From: Mycolicibacillus trivialis
GTDB lineage: Bacteria; Actinomycetota; Actinomycetes; Mycobacteriales; Mycobacteriaceae
Assembly (NCBI RefSeq): GCF_002102395.1
Contig: NZ_LQPZ01000007.1
Coordinates: forward strand, 1 to 53,060
Reading direction: 5' to 3'
Length of the DNA stretch: 53,060 nucleotides
Shown: piece after piece, positions 7,915 through 16,975 of the stretch
How the letters are laid out: every line of letters starts with the position of its first letter
How positions within the stretch are numbered: the stretch's first letter is position 1
Notes under the pieces: generated by a model
Databases searched by the model: none
Told to the model about the DNA's origin: nothing
What the model saw: only the letters and a program-made list of their open reading frames with translations
Made by a program: the position numbers and the translations under genes

Positions 7915-9594
7915 GTGGTGCTGTGCCGCATCGGTGCCCGGATCGCCGCCGTGACGCTGGCCACGACGTTGGTGCTGGCCGGTTGCTCCGGCGGCGAACT
8001 CGCCGAACTACCCAGCGGCTCGGCCACCGTCGGCACCACCAGCGACATCAACCCCCAGGATCCCGCCTCCCTGCGCGACGGCGGTGACCTACGCCTGTCG
8101 CTGAGCCAGTTCCCGCCCAACTTCAACCCGCTGCACATCGACGGCAACCTGGCCGACAACGCCGCGATGCTCAAGGCGACCATGCCGCGGTCGTTCGCCA
8201 TCGAGCCCGACGGTTCGACCCGCGTCGACACCGACTACTTCACCAGCATCGAACTCACCGGCACCGACCCGCAGGTGATCACCTACACGATCAACCCGCA
8301 GGCGGTCTGGTCGGACGGAACCCCGATCACCTGGGCGGACATCGCCAGCCAGATCCATGCGCTCAGCGGCAAAGATCCCCGCTTCGCGATCGCCAGCAAG
8401 TCCGGTGCCGACCGGGTGGCCTCGGTCACCCAGGGTGTCGACGACCGGCAGGCGGTGATGACCTTCGCCGAGCCGTACGCGGAGTGGCGGGGCATGTTCG
8501 CGGGCAACGGCATGCTGCTGCCCAAGAGCATGACCGCCACGCCGGAGGCGTTCAACGAAGCCCAACTGCGCCATCCCGGGCCGTCGGCCGGCCCGTTCGT
8601 GGTGGCCTCGCTGGACCGGACCACCCAGCGGGTGGTGCTGACCCGCAATCCGCGTTGGTGGGGCCGGCCCCCGCGACTGGACTCGATCACCTACCTGGTG
8701 CTCGACCAACCGGCGATCATGCCCGCGCTGCAGAACCACACCATCGACGCGGCCGGAATCTCCACCCTCGACCAGCTCACCATCGCCCGGCGCACCGAGG
8801 GCATCGCGATCCGTCGGGCTCCGACACCGACCTGGTACCACTTCACCTTCAACGGTGCGCCCGGATCGATCCTGGCCGACAAGGACCTGCGGCTCGCGAT
8901 CGCCCGCGGCATCGACCGCGCCACCATCGCGAAGGTGACCCAACGCGGCATGACCACCGACCCGGTGCCGCTGAACAACCACGTCTACGTCGCCGGCCAG
9001 GAGGGCTACCGCGACAACAGCGCGATCGTCGCCTACGACCCCGAACGCGCCAAACGGGAACTGGACGCGCTCGGCTGGCGGATGCACGGCAAGTTCCGCC
9101 GGAAGGACGGCCGCACCCTGACGATCCGTCAGGTCCTCTACGACGCGCAGAGCACCAGACAGTACGGTCAGGTGGCCCAGCACAGCCTGGCCCAGATCGG
9201 GGTCAAACTCGAACTCGACGCCAAGTCCGGCGGCAGCTTCTTCAGCGACTACATCAACGTCGGCGACTTCGACATCGCCCAGTTCGGTTGGGTCGGCGAT
9301 GCTTTCCCGCTGTCCGGGCTGACCCAGATCTACGCCTCCTACGGGGAGGCCAACTTCGGCAAGATCGGCAGCCCCGAGATCGACCGCAAGATCGAGCAGA
9401 CCCTGCTCACCCTGGATCCCGAGACCGCCCGGCAGCGCGCCAACGAACTCGACGAGATGCTGTGGGCCGAGGGGTTCAGCCTGCCGCTCATCCAGGTGCC
9501 GGGCAACATCGCGGTGCGCAGTTCACTGGCCAACTTCGGGGCGCCCGGTCTGGCCAGCGTCGACTACACCGCGATCGGATTCATCCGCGACTGA
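7915..9594 (+). CDS. oppA: oligopeptide-binding lipoprotein OppA
   Basis: This 559-residue substrate-binding lipoprotein delivers peptides to OppBCD at the outer face of the membrane. GTG at 7915 is preceded by AAGGAG at 7901-7906 (8 nt spacing). A GTG directly after it at 7918 is also possible. The signal peptide ends in the lipobox LVLAGC with the lipidated Cys at residue 24. The family 5 (SBP_bac_5) body includes the NFNPLHIDGN, TPITWADIASQI and DLRLAIARGIDR segments. It converges on the ATPase gene at 9597 with only 2 bp between the stops. Confidence 0.94.
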   Translation: MVLCRIGARIAAVTLATTLVLAGCSGGELAELPSGSATVGTTSDINPQDPASLRDGGDLRLSLSQFPPNFNPLHIDGNLADNAAMLKATMPRSFAIEPDGSTRVDTDYFTSIELTGTDPQVITYTINPQAVWSDGTPITWADIASQIHALSGKDPRFAIASKSGADRVASVTQGVDDRQAVMTFAEPYAEWRGMFAGNGMLLPKSMTATPEAFNEAQLRHPGPSAGPFVVASLDRTTQRVVLTRNPRWWGRPPRLDSITYLVLDQPAIMPALQNHTIDAAGISTLDQLTIARRTEGIAIRRAPTPTWYHFTFNGAPGSILADKDLRLAIARGIDRATIAKVTQRGMTTDPVPLNNHVYVAGQEGYRDNSAIVAYDPERAKRELDALGWRMHGKFRRKDGRTLTIRQVLYDAQSTRQYGQVAQHSLAQIGVKLELDAKSGGSFFSDYINVGDFDIAQFGWVGDAFPLSGLTQIYASYGEANFGKIGSPEIDRKIEQTLLTLDPETARQRANELDEMLWAEGFSLPLIQVPGNIAVRSSLANFGAPGLASVDYTAIGFIRD

Positions 9595-9596
9595 GG

Positions 9597-12218
9597 TCAG
9601 CCGGTCAGCTCGATGCGGTGCGCGTCACCGATGCCCTGATAACGCTCCGGAGTGCAGGTGAGCACGATGACCTGCCCGCGGCTGCCGACCGTGTCGAAGA
9701 CCTGGCTCATCTTCCCCAACCGCTGCGGGTCGGTGAAACCCAACGCGTCGTCGATGAGCACCGGGACACTGTCCTCCTTGGCGACCAGGGCCGCCCCCGC
9801 CAATCGGGTCAGGATCCCCAGCTGTTCCTTGGCGCCGCCGGAGAGCGCGTCGTAGGGGACGGTGCAGCCGTCGAGGGTGCGCGAGACGATCCGTAGGCCG
9901 GTGTCGACGTCGACTTCGAAGCTGGAACCGAAGACCGGTCTGCCGAGCCGTTCGATCTCGGTGCGGAACGGTTCGACGTAGCGGCGCCGGGTGTCGTCGC
10001 GGTATCTGCGCAGCACGCTGCGCAGCAACTCGACGGCGCGGGCGCGCCTGCCGATACGGGCGTGTTCATCGGCGGCGTGTGCGTGTTCGGTTTCGGCGGC
10101 GTCGAGCCTGCTGTGTCGCCCCTCGGTGCCGATCACCGCCAGTTCCACGGCGATGTCGCGCAACTCGGCGGTGATCCGCCGGTGTTCGGCGTCGAGGTGT
10201 TCGGCCGCCGCGATCGCGCGGTCCCGTTCGGCGAGCACGGTTTCGGCGTCGCCGGCGGCCAGCTGCCGCCGCAGCTCGGCGACCCGTTCGTCGGCCTCGG
10301 TCGCCGCGCGCTGCGCCTCCTCGACCGCCGCGGCCAGGGCGTCGTCGCCGGCCCGCTCGCGTGCCTCGGACAACCGCTCGGTGGCCGCGGCCAGTTGCCT
10401 GCGGTGGGTGTCCAGGTCGTTGGTGACCACTGTGGCGCGCGTCGATCGTTCGGTGGCCAGTGCGGTGGCTTCGGCGGCGCGCTCCTGCAGCGCGGTGTGC
10501 CGGCCGGCGGTCTCCGTACGCGCGGCCTCGGCGTCGGCCAGCGCGGCACGGGCGCTGTCGACATCGGTGGGTGCTCCCGGCTCCGGCTCCGTCTGGGTGG
10601 CGCGTAGCCGCTCCAGACGCTCCCGCAGCCGCTCGATCGGGTCGTCGCCGCAGAGCGCCTCGACGGTGGCGCCGAGTTGATCGCAGCGGCTCTGCAGATC
10701 GCGGCGGCGCCGGTCGGCCTCGCGGGCCGCGGCGAGGTCGGCCACTCCGGCGTCGGCCAGCACGGCGGCGAGCCGGGTGCGTGCACCGGCGGCGTCGTCC
10801 TCGGCGGTGCGGGCGTCCGCGCCCGGCTCGACCCGCACGGTCAGCACGCCCGGCACCTCCAGCCGCGTGGCGGCGGTCGCGGTGGTCGACCAGCTCTCGC
10901 CGGCCCCCATGGCCCGGCGTTCCTCGCCGTCGCGGATCTCCAGGTCGGCGAGCGCGGTGAACCGCAGGGTCGCCGAGATCGCGGTGAGGGCCGCTTCGGC
11001 GCGGTCGACCGCGCCCGCGGCGTCCTCGATACCGCGCAGCGTGGCCTCGGTCATCGTGATCGCGGCCAGCTCGGCGCGGAGCGCGTCACGCTCACCCACG
11101 GTGGTCTCGATGCGCTCCAGCCGGTCGCTCAGCCGGTCTGTTTCGGCCCGCTCGGTCAGCCGGTCGAGGTCACGGCGTGCGGCGTCGGACCGCGCTTCGG
11201 CGGCGGCCAGTTCCGCGGCGGCCTGTGCGGCGGCGGCCTCGGCGGCCGCGGCGTCGTGCCGCGCCGTCGTCGCGGCGCCGCCGGCCTCCGGGAGCCGGTC
11301 CTGCAGCTCGCCGACCGTGGCCGCCCAGCGGTCGGCGTCGACGATCAGGCGTTGCCGCTCGCCGTGGGCGGACCGGGCTGTGGCGGCCGCCGAGGTGGCC
11401 GCATCGGCGGCCAACTCCGCGTCACGCAGCGTGGTCGTCAGCTCGGTGACCGTGTCGGCGGCGGCGAGCGCGGCCACCTTCTCGGTCTCGGCGGCCTCGT
11501 GCCGGGCGGCCACCTCGGCCAGCTCGCCGGTGAGCTCGTCGTGCCGGGCGGCCCGTTCCTCGACCTCGGCGACCAGTGCGGCGCAGCGGTCCAGTTCCGC
11601 CTCGGCGTCGTCGAGTCGGGCGCGGGCACTCGCCCACACCCCGGTGGGACGGCCGGTGCCGGTGAAGTAGAGGCCGTACTCGCTGTCGACGCTCGCCATG
11701 AGCACCGGTTCCCCGCCGGTGAGCGCCGCCGCGTCACCGGCGGCCACGTCGAGGGCCCGGGAGAGCGCGTCGCAGCCGGAGAGGTCGACCGCCGCGGTGG
11801 ACCCGGCCTGCAGCACCCGCTGGGCGTGCCACAACTGGGTGTCGAGGGTTTCGGCGAGCATCGCGCAGACCCGGTCGTGCGCCTCGTCGCCGGTGTACTG
11901 TTCCCGGCGCGGCGCGGAGATGGTCAGCTCGGTCTCCGGGCGCTTGTGGAAGCGCTTGCGGTAGACGAACCGGTACGGGCCGGTGCTGATCTCGGCGGTG
12001 ACCTCGGTGCCGGCGTCGAGGTGGGTGGGTTTGACCGCCTTGACGTCTTTGTTGCGGGACCGGTCCTTGACCTCCAGCAGCAGATCCAGTGCCTCGATCA
12101 TCGATGTCTTGCCGATCTCGTTGGCGCCGGAGACCACCACCACGCCCTGGTCGGGGAACTCGAGGTCGCGGTGAGCGATGCCGCGGTAGTTGGTCAGGAC
12201 CAACCGGTGCAGTCTCAC
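9597..12218 (-). CDS. SbcC/YhaN-like coiled-coil ATPase (Rv1278-like)
   Basis: This 873-residue ABC-type SMC/Rad50-like ATPase has Walker A GANEIGKTS at 31-39 and signature LSGGAKEQL near residue 790. Walker B VLIDDALG lies near residue 820. The middle is long Ala/Glu/Arg-rich coiled coil, about 200-380 and 480-730, interrupted by a beta-rich stretch (LEVPGVLTVRVEPG). No C-x-x-C zinc-hook motif is seen, which places it closer to YhaN than to classical SbcC. It overlaps the upstream metallophosphoesterase gene by 4 bp (GTGA), so the two almost certainly form a complex acting on DNA ends. The exact substrate is unknown. Confidence 0.88.
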   Translation of the reverse strand: MRLHRLVLTNYRGIAHRDLEFPDQGVVVVSGANEIGKTSMIEALDLLLEVKDRSRNKDVKAVKPTHLDAGTEVTAEISTGPYRFVYRKRFHKRPETELTISAPRREQYTGDEAHDRVCAMLAETLDTQLWHAQRVLQAGSTAAVDLSGCDALSRALDVAAGDAAALTGGEPVLMASVDSEYGLYFTGTGRPTGVWASARARLDDAEAELDRCAALVAEVEERAARHDELTGELAEVAARHEAAETEKVAALAAADTVTELTTTLRDAELAADAATSAAATARSAHGERQRLIVDADRWAATVGELQDRLPEAGGAATTARHDAAAAEAAAAQAAAELAAAEARSDAARRDLDRLTERAETDRLSDRLERIETTVGERDALRAELAAITMTEATLRGIEDAAGAVDRAEAALTAISATLRFTALADLEIRDGEERRAMGAGESWSTTATAATRLEVPGVLTVRVEPGADARTAEDDAAGARTRLAAVLADAGVADLAAAREADRRRRDLQSRCDQLGATVEALCGDDPIERLRERLERLRATQTEPEPGAPTDVDSARAALADAEAARTETAGRHTALQERAAEATALATERSTRATVVTNDLDTHRRQLAAATERLSEARERAGDDALAAAVEEAQRAATEADERVAELRRQLAAGDAETVLAERDRAIAAAEHLDAEHRRITAELRDIAVELAVIGTEGRHSRLDAAETEHAHAADEHARIGRRARAVELLRSVLRRYRDDTRRRYVEPFRTEIERLGRPVFGSSFEVDVDTGLRIVSRTLDGCTVPYDALSGGAKEQLGILTRLAGAALVAKEDSVPVLIDDALGFTDPQRLGKMSQVFDTVGSRGQVIVLTCTPERYQGIGDAHRIELTG

Positions 12219-13375
12219 GCCGCCCCCCGATCGTGGTCGACCAGCCGCAGTAGCAGTGCCAGCGCGGCCTGCGCGTCATCGGCGGCCTGCGGGTCGGCGC
12301 CGCGGGCCTGGGTCGTCAACTCCTCGACCGCGGCCGCGGCGAATCCGCCCAGGCCCAAATCGTCGAACTCGCCGTCGGCGGGGAGGACCGCGAGATCGGT
12401 GTGGCGGTCCCAGGGTTCGAGGCTGGCCAGCAACCGCGAGTACCGCTCCAGGCAGTCGTCGAGGGCGGCACGGTCGGTGACGGTCAGGGTCCCGGTCAGC
12501 GCCCAGCGGACCACGGTGCGGTCCTTGTCGGGCAGCCGGTCGAGTTCGTCGGCGAGCGCGTCGATGTCGGCCGCGGTGTCCACCCGCCGGCGCACGGTGT
12601 GGAACCGCCACCGGCCCACCCGGTGCGGGCTCACCGTGACCGGACGGCGCGAGTCGGTGGTGTCGATGTCGACGACCAGCACATGGCCGGGGTCGGGTTC
12701 GATGTCGGCGAAGTTGGTCACCTCCGGGGAGCCGGAGTAGAAGAACCGGCCGCTGCCACCTACTTCGGTGCGGGAGTGCTTGTCCCCCAGTGCGACGTAG
12801 TGGACGATGCCACGGGCCAGCGCCTCCTCGATCACCGCGGACCCGATCAGCGCCGGGTTGGTGGGGTCGGGGTCGAGGCTGTCCACCCCGCCGTGGGCGA
12901 GCAGGATGCGCACGCCGTCGCCGGCCGGGCCGAGCCCGTCGAGTGCGGCGGCCGCCAGGTCGGTGGTGGGGCGTTTGGACCGCCACGGCGCGGCGACCAG
13001 TTCCACCCCGGGAGCCACCGGATGCACCCCGTCGCGGTCGAGCACTGTGACGTTGTCGGGGCATTCCCGGATGAACTGCCTGCTGGTGTACACAGACGCC
13101 GCGTCGAGCGGATCGTGGTTACCGGGCAACAGGTAGACCGGCACGGCGATGCGGCGCATCGCCTCCAGGGACTGGCTGATCACCTGCGGGGCGAGCTGGT
13201 TGTGCTCGAAGACGTCGCCGGCGACGACGACGAACTCCGCACCGGTGCGCGCCGCGAGTTCGCCGAGCCCGGCCACCGCGTCGCGTCGGGCCGCCGAGTA
13301 TCGCGCCTGGGCGTCTTCGCCGAGCCGGCGCCGCGTCATCCCGAGCTGCCAGTCGGCGGTGTGCACGAACCGCAT
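12215..13375 (-). CDS. SbcD/Mre11-like metallophosphoesterase (Rv1277-like)
   Basis: This 386-residue calcineurin-like nuclease domain protein starts MRFVHTADWQLG. Motifs are D8-x-Q10, GDVFEHN (53-59), GNHD (85-88), a LAHGG segment and ALGDKHSRTEVG. In Mre11/SbcD the first motif is D-x-H and the last G-H-x-H. Here those histidines are Gln10 and Asp, while the other ligands remain, so the two-metal centre is altered but may still bind metal. The C-terminal third resembles a capping/ATPase-binding region. ATG at 13375 has GAAGGGAG upstream and a TACACT -10 box at 13399-13404. The gene is translationally coupled to its ATPase partner. Confidence 0.9.
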   Translation of the reverse strand: MRFVHTADWQLGMTRRRLGEDAQARYSAARRDAVAGLGELAARTGAEFVVVAGDVFEHNQLAPQVISQSLEAMRRIAVPVYLLPGNHDPLDAASVYTSRQFIRECPDNVTVLDRDGVHPVAPGVELVAAPWRSKRPTTDLAAAALDGLGPAGDGVRILLAHGGVDSLDPDPTNPALIGSAVIEEALARGIVHYVALGDKHSRTEVGGSGRFFYSGSPEVTNFADIEPDPGHVLVVDIDTTDSRRPVTVSPHRVGRWRFHTVRRRVDTAADIDALADELDRLPDKDRTVVRWALTGTLTVTDRAALDDCLERYSRLLASLEPWDRHTDLAVLPADGEFDDLGLGGFAAAAVEELTTQARGADPQAADDAQAALALLLRLVDHDRGAA

Positions 13376-13398
13376 GCCGCTCCCTTCCCGTCGCCGCG

Positions 13399-13404
13399 AG
13401 TGTA
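13399..13404 (-). promoter_or_regulatory. -10 box for the metallophosphoesterase/ATPase operon
   Basis: TACACT on the minus strand fits TANNNT and lies 23 bp before the ATG. A GAAGGGAG ribosome-binding site lies in between, so this transcript is leadered, in contrast to the divergent sixA-like transcript. Confidence 0.45.
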
Positions 13405-13459
13405 GGACCGGGGACCGACAACATCGGCCGCGCCGCGCCGCGTCCTTCGGCCGCTCGCC

Positions 13460-13465
13460 TACGGT
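13460..13465 (+). promoter_or_regulatory. -10 box giving a leaderless sixA-like mRNA
   Basis: TACGGT fits TANNNT. Exactly 6 nt (GGCGGC) separate it from the ATG at 13472, so transcription is expected to begin at the start codon. Confidence 0.5.
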
Positions 13466-13471
13466 GGCGGC

Positions 13472-13978
13472 ATGACCGAACCCACCCGCACCCTGGTGCT
13501 ACTGCGCCACGCCAAGTCGGACTACCCCGACGAGGTCACCGACCACGATCGGCCACTGGCGCCTCGTGGGGTGCGGGAGGCCGGGCTGGCCGGACGATGG
13601 CTGCGGGCCACCCTGGCGCCGGTCGAGGCGGTGCTGTGTTCGACCGCGACGCGCACCCGGGAGACCCTGGCGCGCCTCGACCTCGACGCACCGGTGAGTT
13701 TCCGCGATCGGCTGTATGCGGCCGCACCGGGCACCGTCCTCGCCGAGATCAACACCGTCGCCGACGACGTCGGGGTGCTGCTGGTGATCGGGCACGAGCC
13801 GGCGCTGTCGGCGGTCGCGGTGGGGCTCTCCGGGGCGGCGGGCACCGACCGGGCCGCGCTGGCCCGGCTCTCGACGAAGTTCCCGACCTCGGCGATGGCG
13901 GTGCTGCGGGTGCCGTGCCGGTGGGAACGGCTCGAACTCGGCGGGGCCGCCCTCACCGACTTCCACGTCCCCCGCTGA
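13472..13978 (+). CDS. SixA-type phosphohistidine phosphatase (Rv1276c-like)
   Basis: This 168-residue histidine-phosphatase-superfamily protein has the catalytic RHG-type motif LLRHAKSDY near the N-terminus (nucleophilic His). A second conserved His is in IGHEPALSAVAVGL. SixA proteins remove phosphate from phosphohistidine in signalling or sugar-transport proteins, and the substrate here is unknown. The start is fixed by a -10 box 6 nt upstream. A hairpin containing its stop codon also contains the stop of the convergent lprC gene. Confidence 0.88.
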   Translation: MTEPTRTLVLLRHAKSDYPDEVTDHDRPLAPRGVREAGLAGRWLRATLAPVEAVLCSTATRTRETLARLDLDAPVSFRDRLYAAAPGTVLAEINTVADDVGVLLVIGHEPALSAVAVGLSGAAGTDRAALARLSTKFPTSAMAVLRVPCRWERLELGGAALTDFHVPR

Positions 13979-14002
13979 CCCGGCCGCACCGGGGCCGGGT
14001 CA
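13976..14002. terminator. hairpin spanning both stop codons of sixA-like and lprC
   Basis: A perfect 10-bp stem (TGACCCGGCC with GGCCGGGTCA) encloses a 7-nt loop. The left arm begins with the sixA-like TGA, and the right arm ends with the complement of the lprC TGA. There is no T-tract, as is usual for mycobacterial intrinsic terminators. It can serve both strands. Confidence 0.6.
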
Positions 14003-14563
14003 GTAGTTGCGGGCCAGGGTGAGCTGCATCAGCTTGATGGCCTGCTCACAGGCGTCCACCCCGGGCGTCTGCGGGTTGACCCACCAACCCACCGCGCCCT
14101 GCGCGTCGCTGGCCACCCCGCACGAGCCGTTGGGGTCACCGGGACGCATCACGATCGATTCGATGCCCTCGATGCGGCGTTCCTCGATCTGGTAGCCCAG
14201 GTCCTCGGCCACCTTGCGTTCGTTGTCCAGGCTGCCCTGCTCGAACCAGTACCGGGTGATGTCGACCAGCCCGGAGGCGCCGGCCGCCTGCCAGCGGCAG
14301 ATCGCGCCGACGAAGGTGCCCTGGATGTCGAGCGGGTCGGCGTCGACGGTCTTGGCCAGGATGTCCTCGCCGAGGACGTCGCACTCCTTGAGCAGGTTGG
14401 GGAACTGCTGGCGGGAGTCGTCGTTGCGGGCCGAGTCGGTGATACCGGCCTTGACCGCGGTGCCGTCGACGGTGCGCGAGCATCCGGCCAGCACCGCCAG
14501 CACCACCACCAGCAGCACCGCCGCGCGCCGGCCGAACCGGATCGAGGTGACGCGCGCGCTCAT
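14000..14563 (-). CDS. lprC: lipoprotein LprC, DUF3558-type
   Basis: This 187-residue exported lipoprotein starts MSARVTSIRFGRRAAV, and its signal peptide ends at lipobox VLAGC (Cys28). The mature part carries four conserved Cys (KECDV, GAICRWQ, GSCGV, VDACEQ) and the DUF3558 pattern shared with LprB. Its ATG overlaps the lprB stop by 4 bp (ATGA), so the pair is coupled. The function is unknown. An extracytoplasmic scaffold or ligand-binding role is only a guess. Confidence 0.85.
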   Translation of the reverse strand: MSARVTSIRFGRRAAVLLVVVLAVLAGCSRTVDGTAVKAGITDSARNDDSRQQFPNLLKECDVLGEDILAKTVDADPLDIQGTFVGAICRWQAAGASGLVDITRYWFEQGSLDNERKVAEDLGYQIEERRIEGIESIVMRPGDPNGSCGVASDAQGAVGWWVNPQTPGVDACEQAIKLMQLTLARNY

Positions 14564-15108
14564 CGGGCGTTCGCGATCGTCTGGCTGGTCAGCTCCGTGG
14601 CGACCTCGCACGGGTCCGGATAGGGCTCCTTGTCGAAACTGACCGACCATTCGATGAAGTCGTCGTCGAACTGGATGCCGATCTCACACAGTGAATCACC
14701 GAGCATCGGCATGCTGCCGATCGCGATGAAGCCGTCATAGCCGCCGATGGTGATGTCCTCGACGCTGCTCCGGGTCAGCTCCTCGGTTTTGCGTTCCCGC
14801 CCGATCGGGCTGCCCCGGTACCAGGAGAAGGAGAAGTGCGGCCCGATGATGCCGCCGTTGGCCAGCCATTGGCAGCCCACCGAGGTCTGCGCGGTGTTGA
14901 CCAGGCCGCTCACCCTGGTCAGCTCGGCGATGGTCTCGTCGCTGATCCCCCCGCACTGCGGAAACATCGGGCCGTGGGTGGCCGGTTGCACGGTCGGTGA
15001 GGGGGGCAGCGTGGGGGCGGCGCCGTCACTGCCGGAGGAGGTGCAGCCGACGGCCAGCGGGAGCACCATCGCGGCCGTCGCGGCCCACAGAGTCGGGTTG
15101 AATCGCAC
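14560..15108 (-). CDS. lprB: lipoprotein LprB, DUF3558-type
   Basis: This 182-residue lipoprotein has signal peptide MRFNPTLWAATAAMVLPLAV and lipidated Cys22. A short Pro/Ser/Thr-rich linker follows, then a DUF3558 domain with conserved Cys residues (FPQCGG, VGCQWL, DSLCEIG, DPCEVA). It closely matches the M. tuberculosis LprB I recall (HFSFSWYRGSPIGRERKTEEL, cut here to SFSWYRGSPIGRERKTEEL). A GTG at 15120 would add four residues, and GGTAGG lies near both starts. A TACAGT -10 candidate lies about 20 bp before 15120. It is cotranscribed with lprC and its function is unknown. Confidence 0.87.
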   Translation of the reverse strand: MRFNPTLWAATAAMVLPLAVGCTSSGSDGAAPTLPPSPTVQPATHGPMFPQCGGISDETIAELTRVSGLVNTAQTSVGCQWLANGGIIGPHFSFSWYRGSPIGRERKTEELTRSSVEDITIGGYDGFIAIGSMPMLGDSLCEIGIQFDDDFIEWSVSFDKEPYPDPCEVATELTSQTIANAR

Positions 15109-15220
15109 CGTTACCCACACCTACCGCACATCACAGACTGCACTGTAGCCGCCAACCCGCGTGCTCTCAGCACACCACGCCTGACCAGGGAAAGCCGTCG
15201 CGGTATGCGACAGTTACCAG

Positions 15221-16975
15221 ATGCTGCTGGCGTTGCTGCGCTGCCACATCCGGCCGTATCGCCGGCTGGTGGCGGCGCTGCTGGCGGTCCAGGCGGTCAG
15301 TGCGCTGGCCGCGCTGACGTTGCCGACGATCAACGCGGTGATCATCGACGACGGGATCGCCACCGGGGACACCGCCCTGATCGTCGAGTACGGCGGGCTG
15401 ATGCTGGCCGTCACCGCGGTGCAGGTGGGGTGCGCGGTCGGTGCGGTCTATTTCGGCTCGAAGACCTCCACCGGTGTCGCGCGGGACCTGCGACTGGCGG
15501 TGTTCGACCGGGTCCTGGGATTCTCCGAGTCCGAGACGGCCCGCTTCGGTGCGCCGTCGCTGCTGACCCGCAGCACCAACGACATCCGCCAGATCCAGGT
15601 GCTGGTGCAGGTGATCTGCACGGTGCTGGTGACCGCGCCGATCATGAGCGTGGGCGGGATCGTCATGGCCCTGCGGCAGGACGTGGGACTGTCCTGGCTG
15701 CTGCTGGTCAGCGTCCCACTGCTGGCGGCGGTCAACGGTGCGATCGTGTCACGGATGTTGCCGACCTTCCGGCGCATGCAGGCCCTGATCGACGGCGTCA
15801 ACCGGGTGCTGCGCGACCAGCTGGCGGGGATCCGCGTGGTGCGCGCGCTGGCGCGAGAGCCCGCCGAGCGGGACCGGTTCGGCCGCGCCAACCGGGCGCT
15901 GTCCGACGCCGCGTTGACCGCCGCCAACTGGCAGGCGCTGCTGTTGCCCGGCACCACGCTGGTGATCAACTGCTCGAGTGTCGCGCTGATCTGGTTCGGC
16001 GCGCAGCGCATCGACGGCGGGCATCTGCAGGTCGGATCGCTGGTGGCGTTTCTGGCCTATGTCACCCAGATCCTGATGGCGGTGGTGATGGCCACCATGG
16101 TGGTCTCGGTGCTGCCCCGCGCGTCGGTCTGCGCCGAGCGGATCGAGGAGGTGCTCTCCACCGGCACCGCGATCGCTCCCCCCGCCGCCCCGATCAGCCC
16201 GGCCGCGGGACTGCGCGGCGTGGTGCGGGTCGAGGCCGTCACGTTCGGCTACCCGGGCGCTGATCGTCCGGTGTTGCAGGACATCTCGTTCACCGCGTCG
16301 CCGGGCGAGGTGACCGCGATCGTCGGTAGCACCGGGTCGGGGAAGTCGACGCTGGTGTCGCTTCTCTGCCGGCTCCACGACGTCACCGGCGGTGCGGTCG
16401 TCGTCGACGGGGTCGATGTGCGTGATCACGACCTGGAGCGACTGTGGGCGGCGATCGGCTTGGTCCCCCAGCGTGGCTACCTGTTCTCCGGGACCGTCGC
16501 CGACAACCTGCGTCTCGGCGCGGTGCCGGACGACGACGTCGACGAGGAGCGGATGTGGGCGGCGCTGCGGGTCGCCGCGGCCGACGATTTCGTCGGCGCC
16601 CACCCCGACGGGCTGAGGATGGCGATCGCGCAGGGCGGGGCGAATCTCTCCGGCGGGCAACGGCAGCGGCTGGCGATCGCCCGCGCGGTGGTCCGCCGGC
16701 CACGGATCTACCTGTTCGACGATGCCTTCACCGCTCTGGACACCCGGACCGACGCCCGGGTCCGGCAGGCCCTGCGCACGGTGGCCGCCGACGCGACCGT
16801 CATCGTGGTCTCCCAGCGTGTCGCCACGGTGGCCGACGCCGATCAGATCCTCGTCGTCGACCACGGTGTGGTCGCCGCCGCAGGCACCCATGAGTCCCTG
16901 CTGCGGGAGAGCACGTTGTACGCCGAGTTGGCCGCATCCCAGTCGGTCGGCGTCGGGGTGGGAGGGCCGCGGTGA
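15221..16975 (+). CDS. ABC exporter half-transporter with degenerate NBD (Rv1273c-like)
   Basis: This 584-residue type IV ABC half-exporter has an N-terminal six-TM domain (to about 310) and an ATPase domain. Walker A GSTGSGKS is at 369-376 and the signature LSGGQRQRL is intact. The Walker B catalytic Glu is Asp501 (YLFDDAF), and the H-loop His is Gln532 (VSQRVAT). This is the degenerate half of a heterodimer, and the next gene encodes the partner with a GTGA overlap. The substrate is unknown. I recall the M. tuberculosis partner Rv1272c being linked to long-chain fatty acid uptake. No Shine-Dalgarno precedes the ATG. TATGCG at 15203 is a weak -10 candidate. Confidence 0.93.
   Translation: MLLALLRCHIRPYRRLVAALLAVQAVSALAALTLPTINAVIIDDGIATGDTALIVEYGGLMLAVTAVQVGCAVGAVYFGSKTSTGVARDLRLAVFDRVLGFSESETARFGAPSLLTRSTNDIRQIQVLVQVICTVLVTAPIMSVGGIVMALRQDVGLSWLLLVSVPLLAAVNGAIVSRMLPTFRRMQALIDGVNRVLRDQLAGIRVVRALAREPAERDRFGRANRALSDAALTAANWQALLLPGTTLVINCSSVALIWFGAQRIDGGHLQVGSLVAFLAYVTQILMAVVMATMVVSVLPRASVCAERIEEVLSTGTAIAPPAAPISPAAGLRGVVRVEAVTFGYPGADRPVLQDISFTASPGEVTAIVGSTGSGKSTLVSLLCRLHDVTGGAVVVDGVDVRDHDLERLWAAIGLVPQRGYLFSGTVADNLRLGAVPDDDVDEERMWAALRVAAADDFVGAHPDGLRMAIAQGGANLSGGQRQRLAIARAVVRRPRIYLFDDAFTALDTRTDARVRQALRTVAADATVIVVSQRVATVADADQILVVDHGVVAAAGTHESLLRESTLYAELAASQSVGVGVGGPR

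Noticed and set aside
9592..9610. GGTCAGC direct repeat at the oppA/ATPase stop codons
   Set aside because: It is only 7 bp and lies at overlapping gene ends, with CTGA-GG-TCAG symmetry that largely follows from the two TGA stops. No function is supported.
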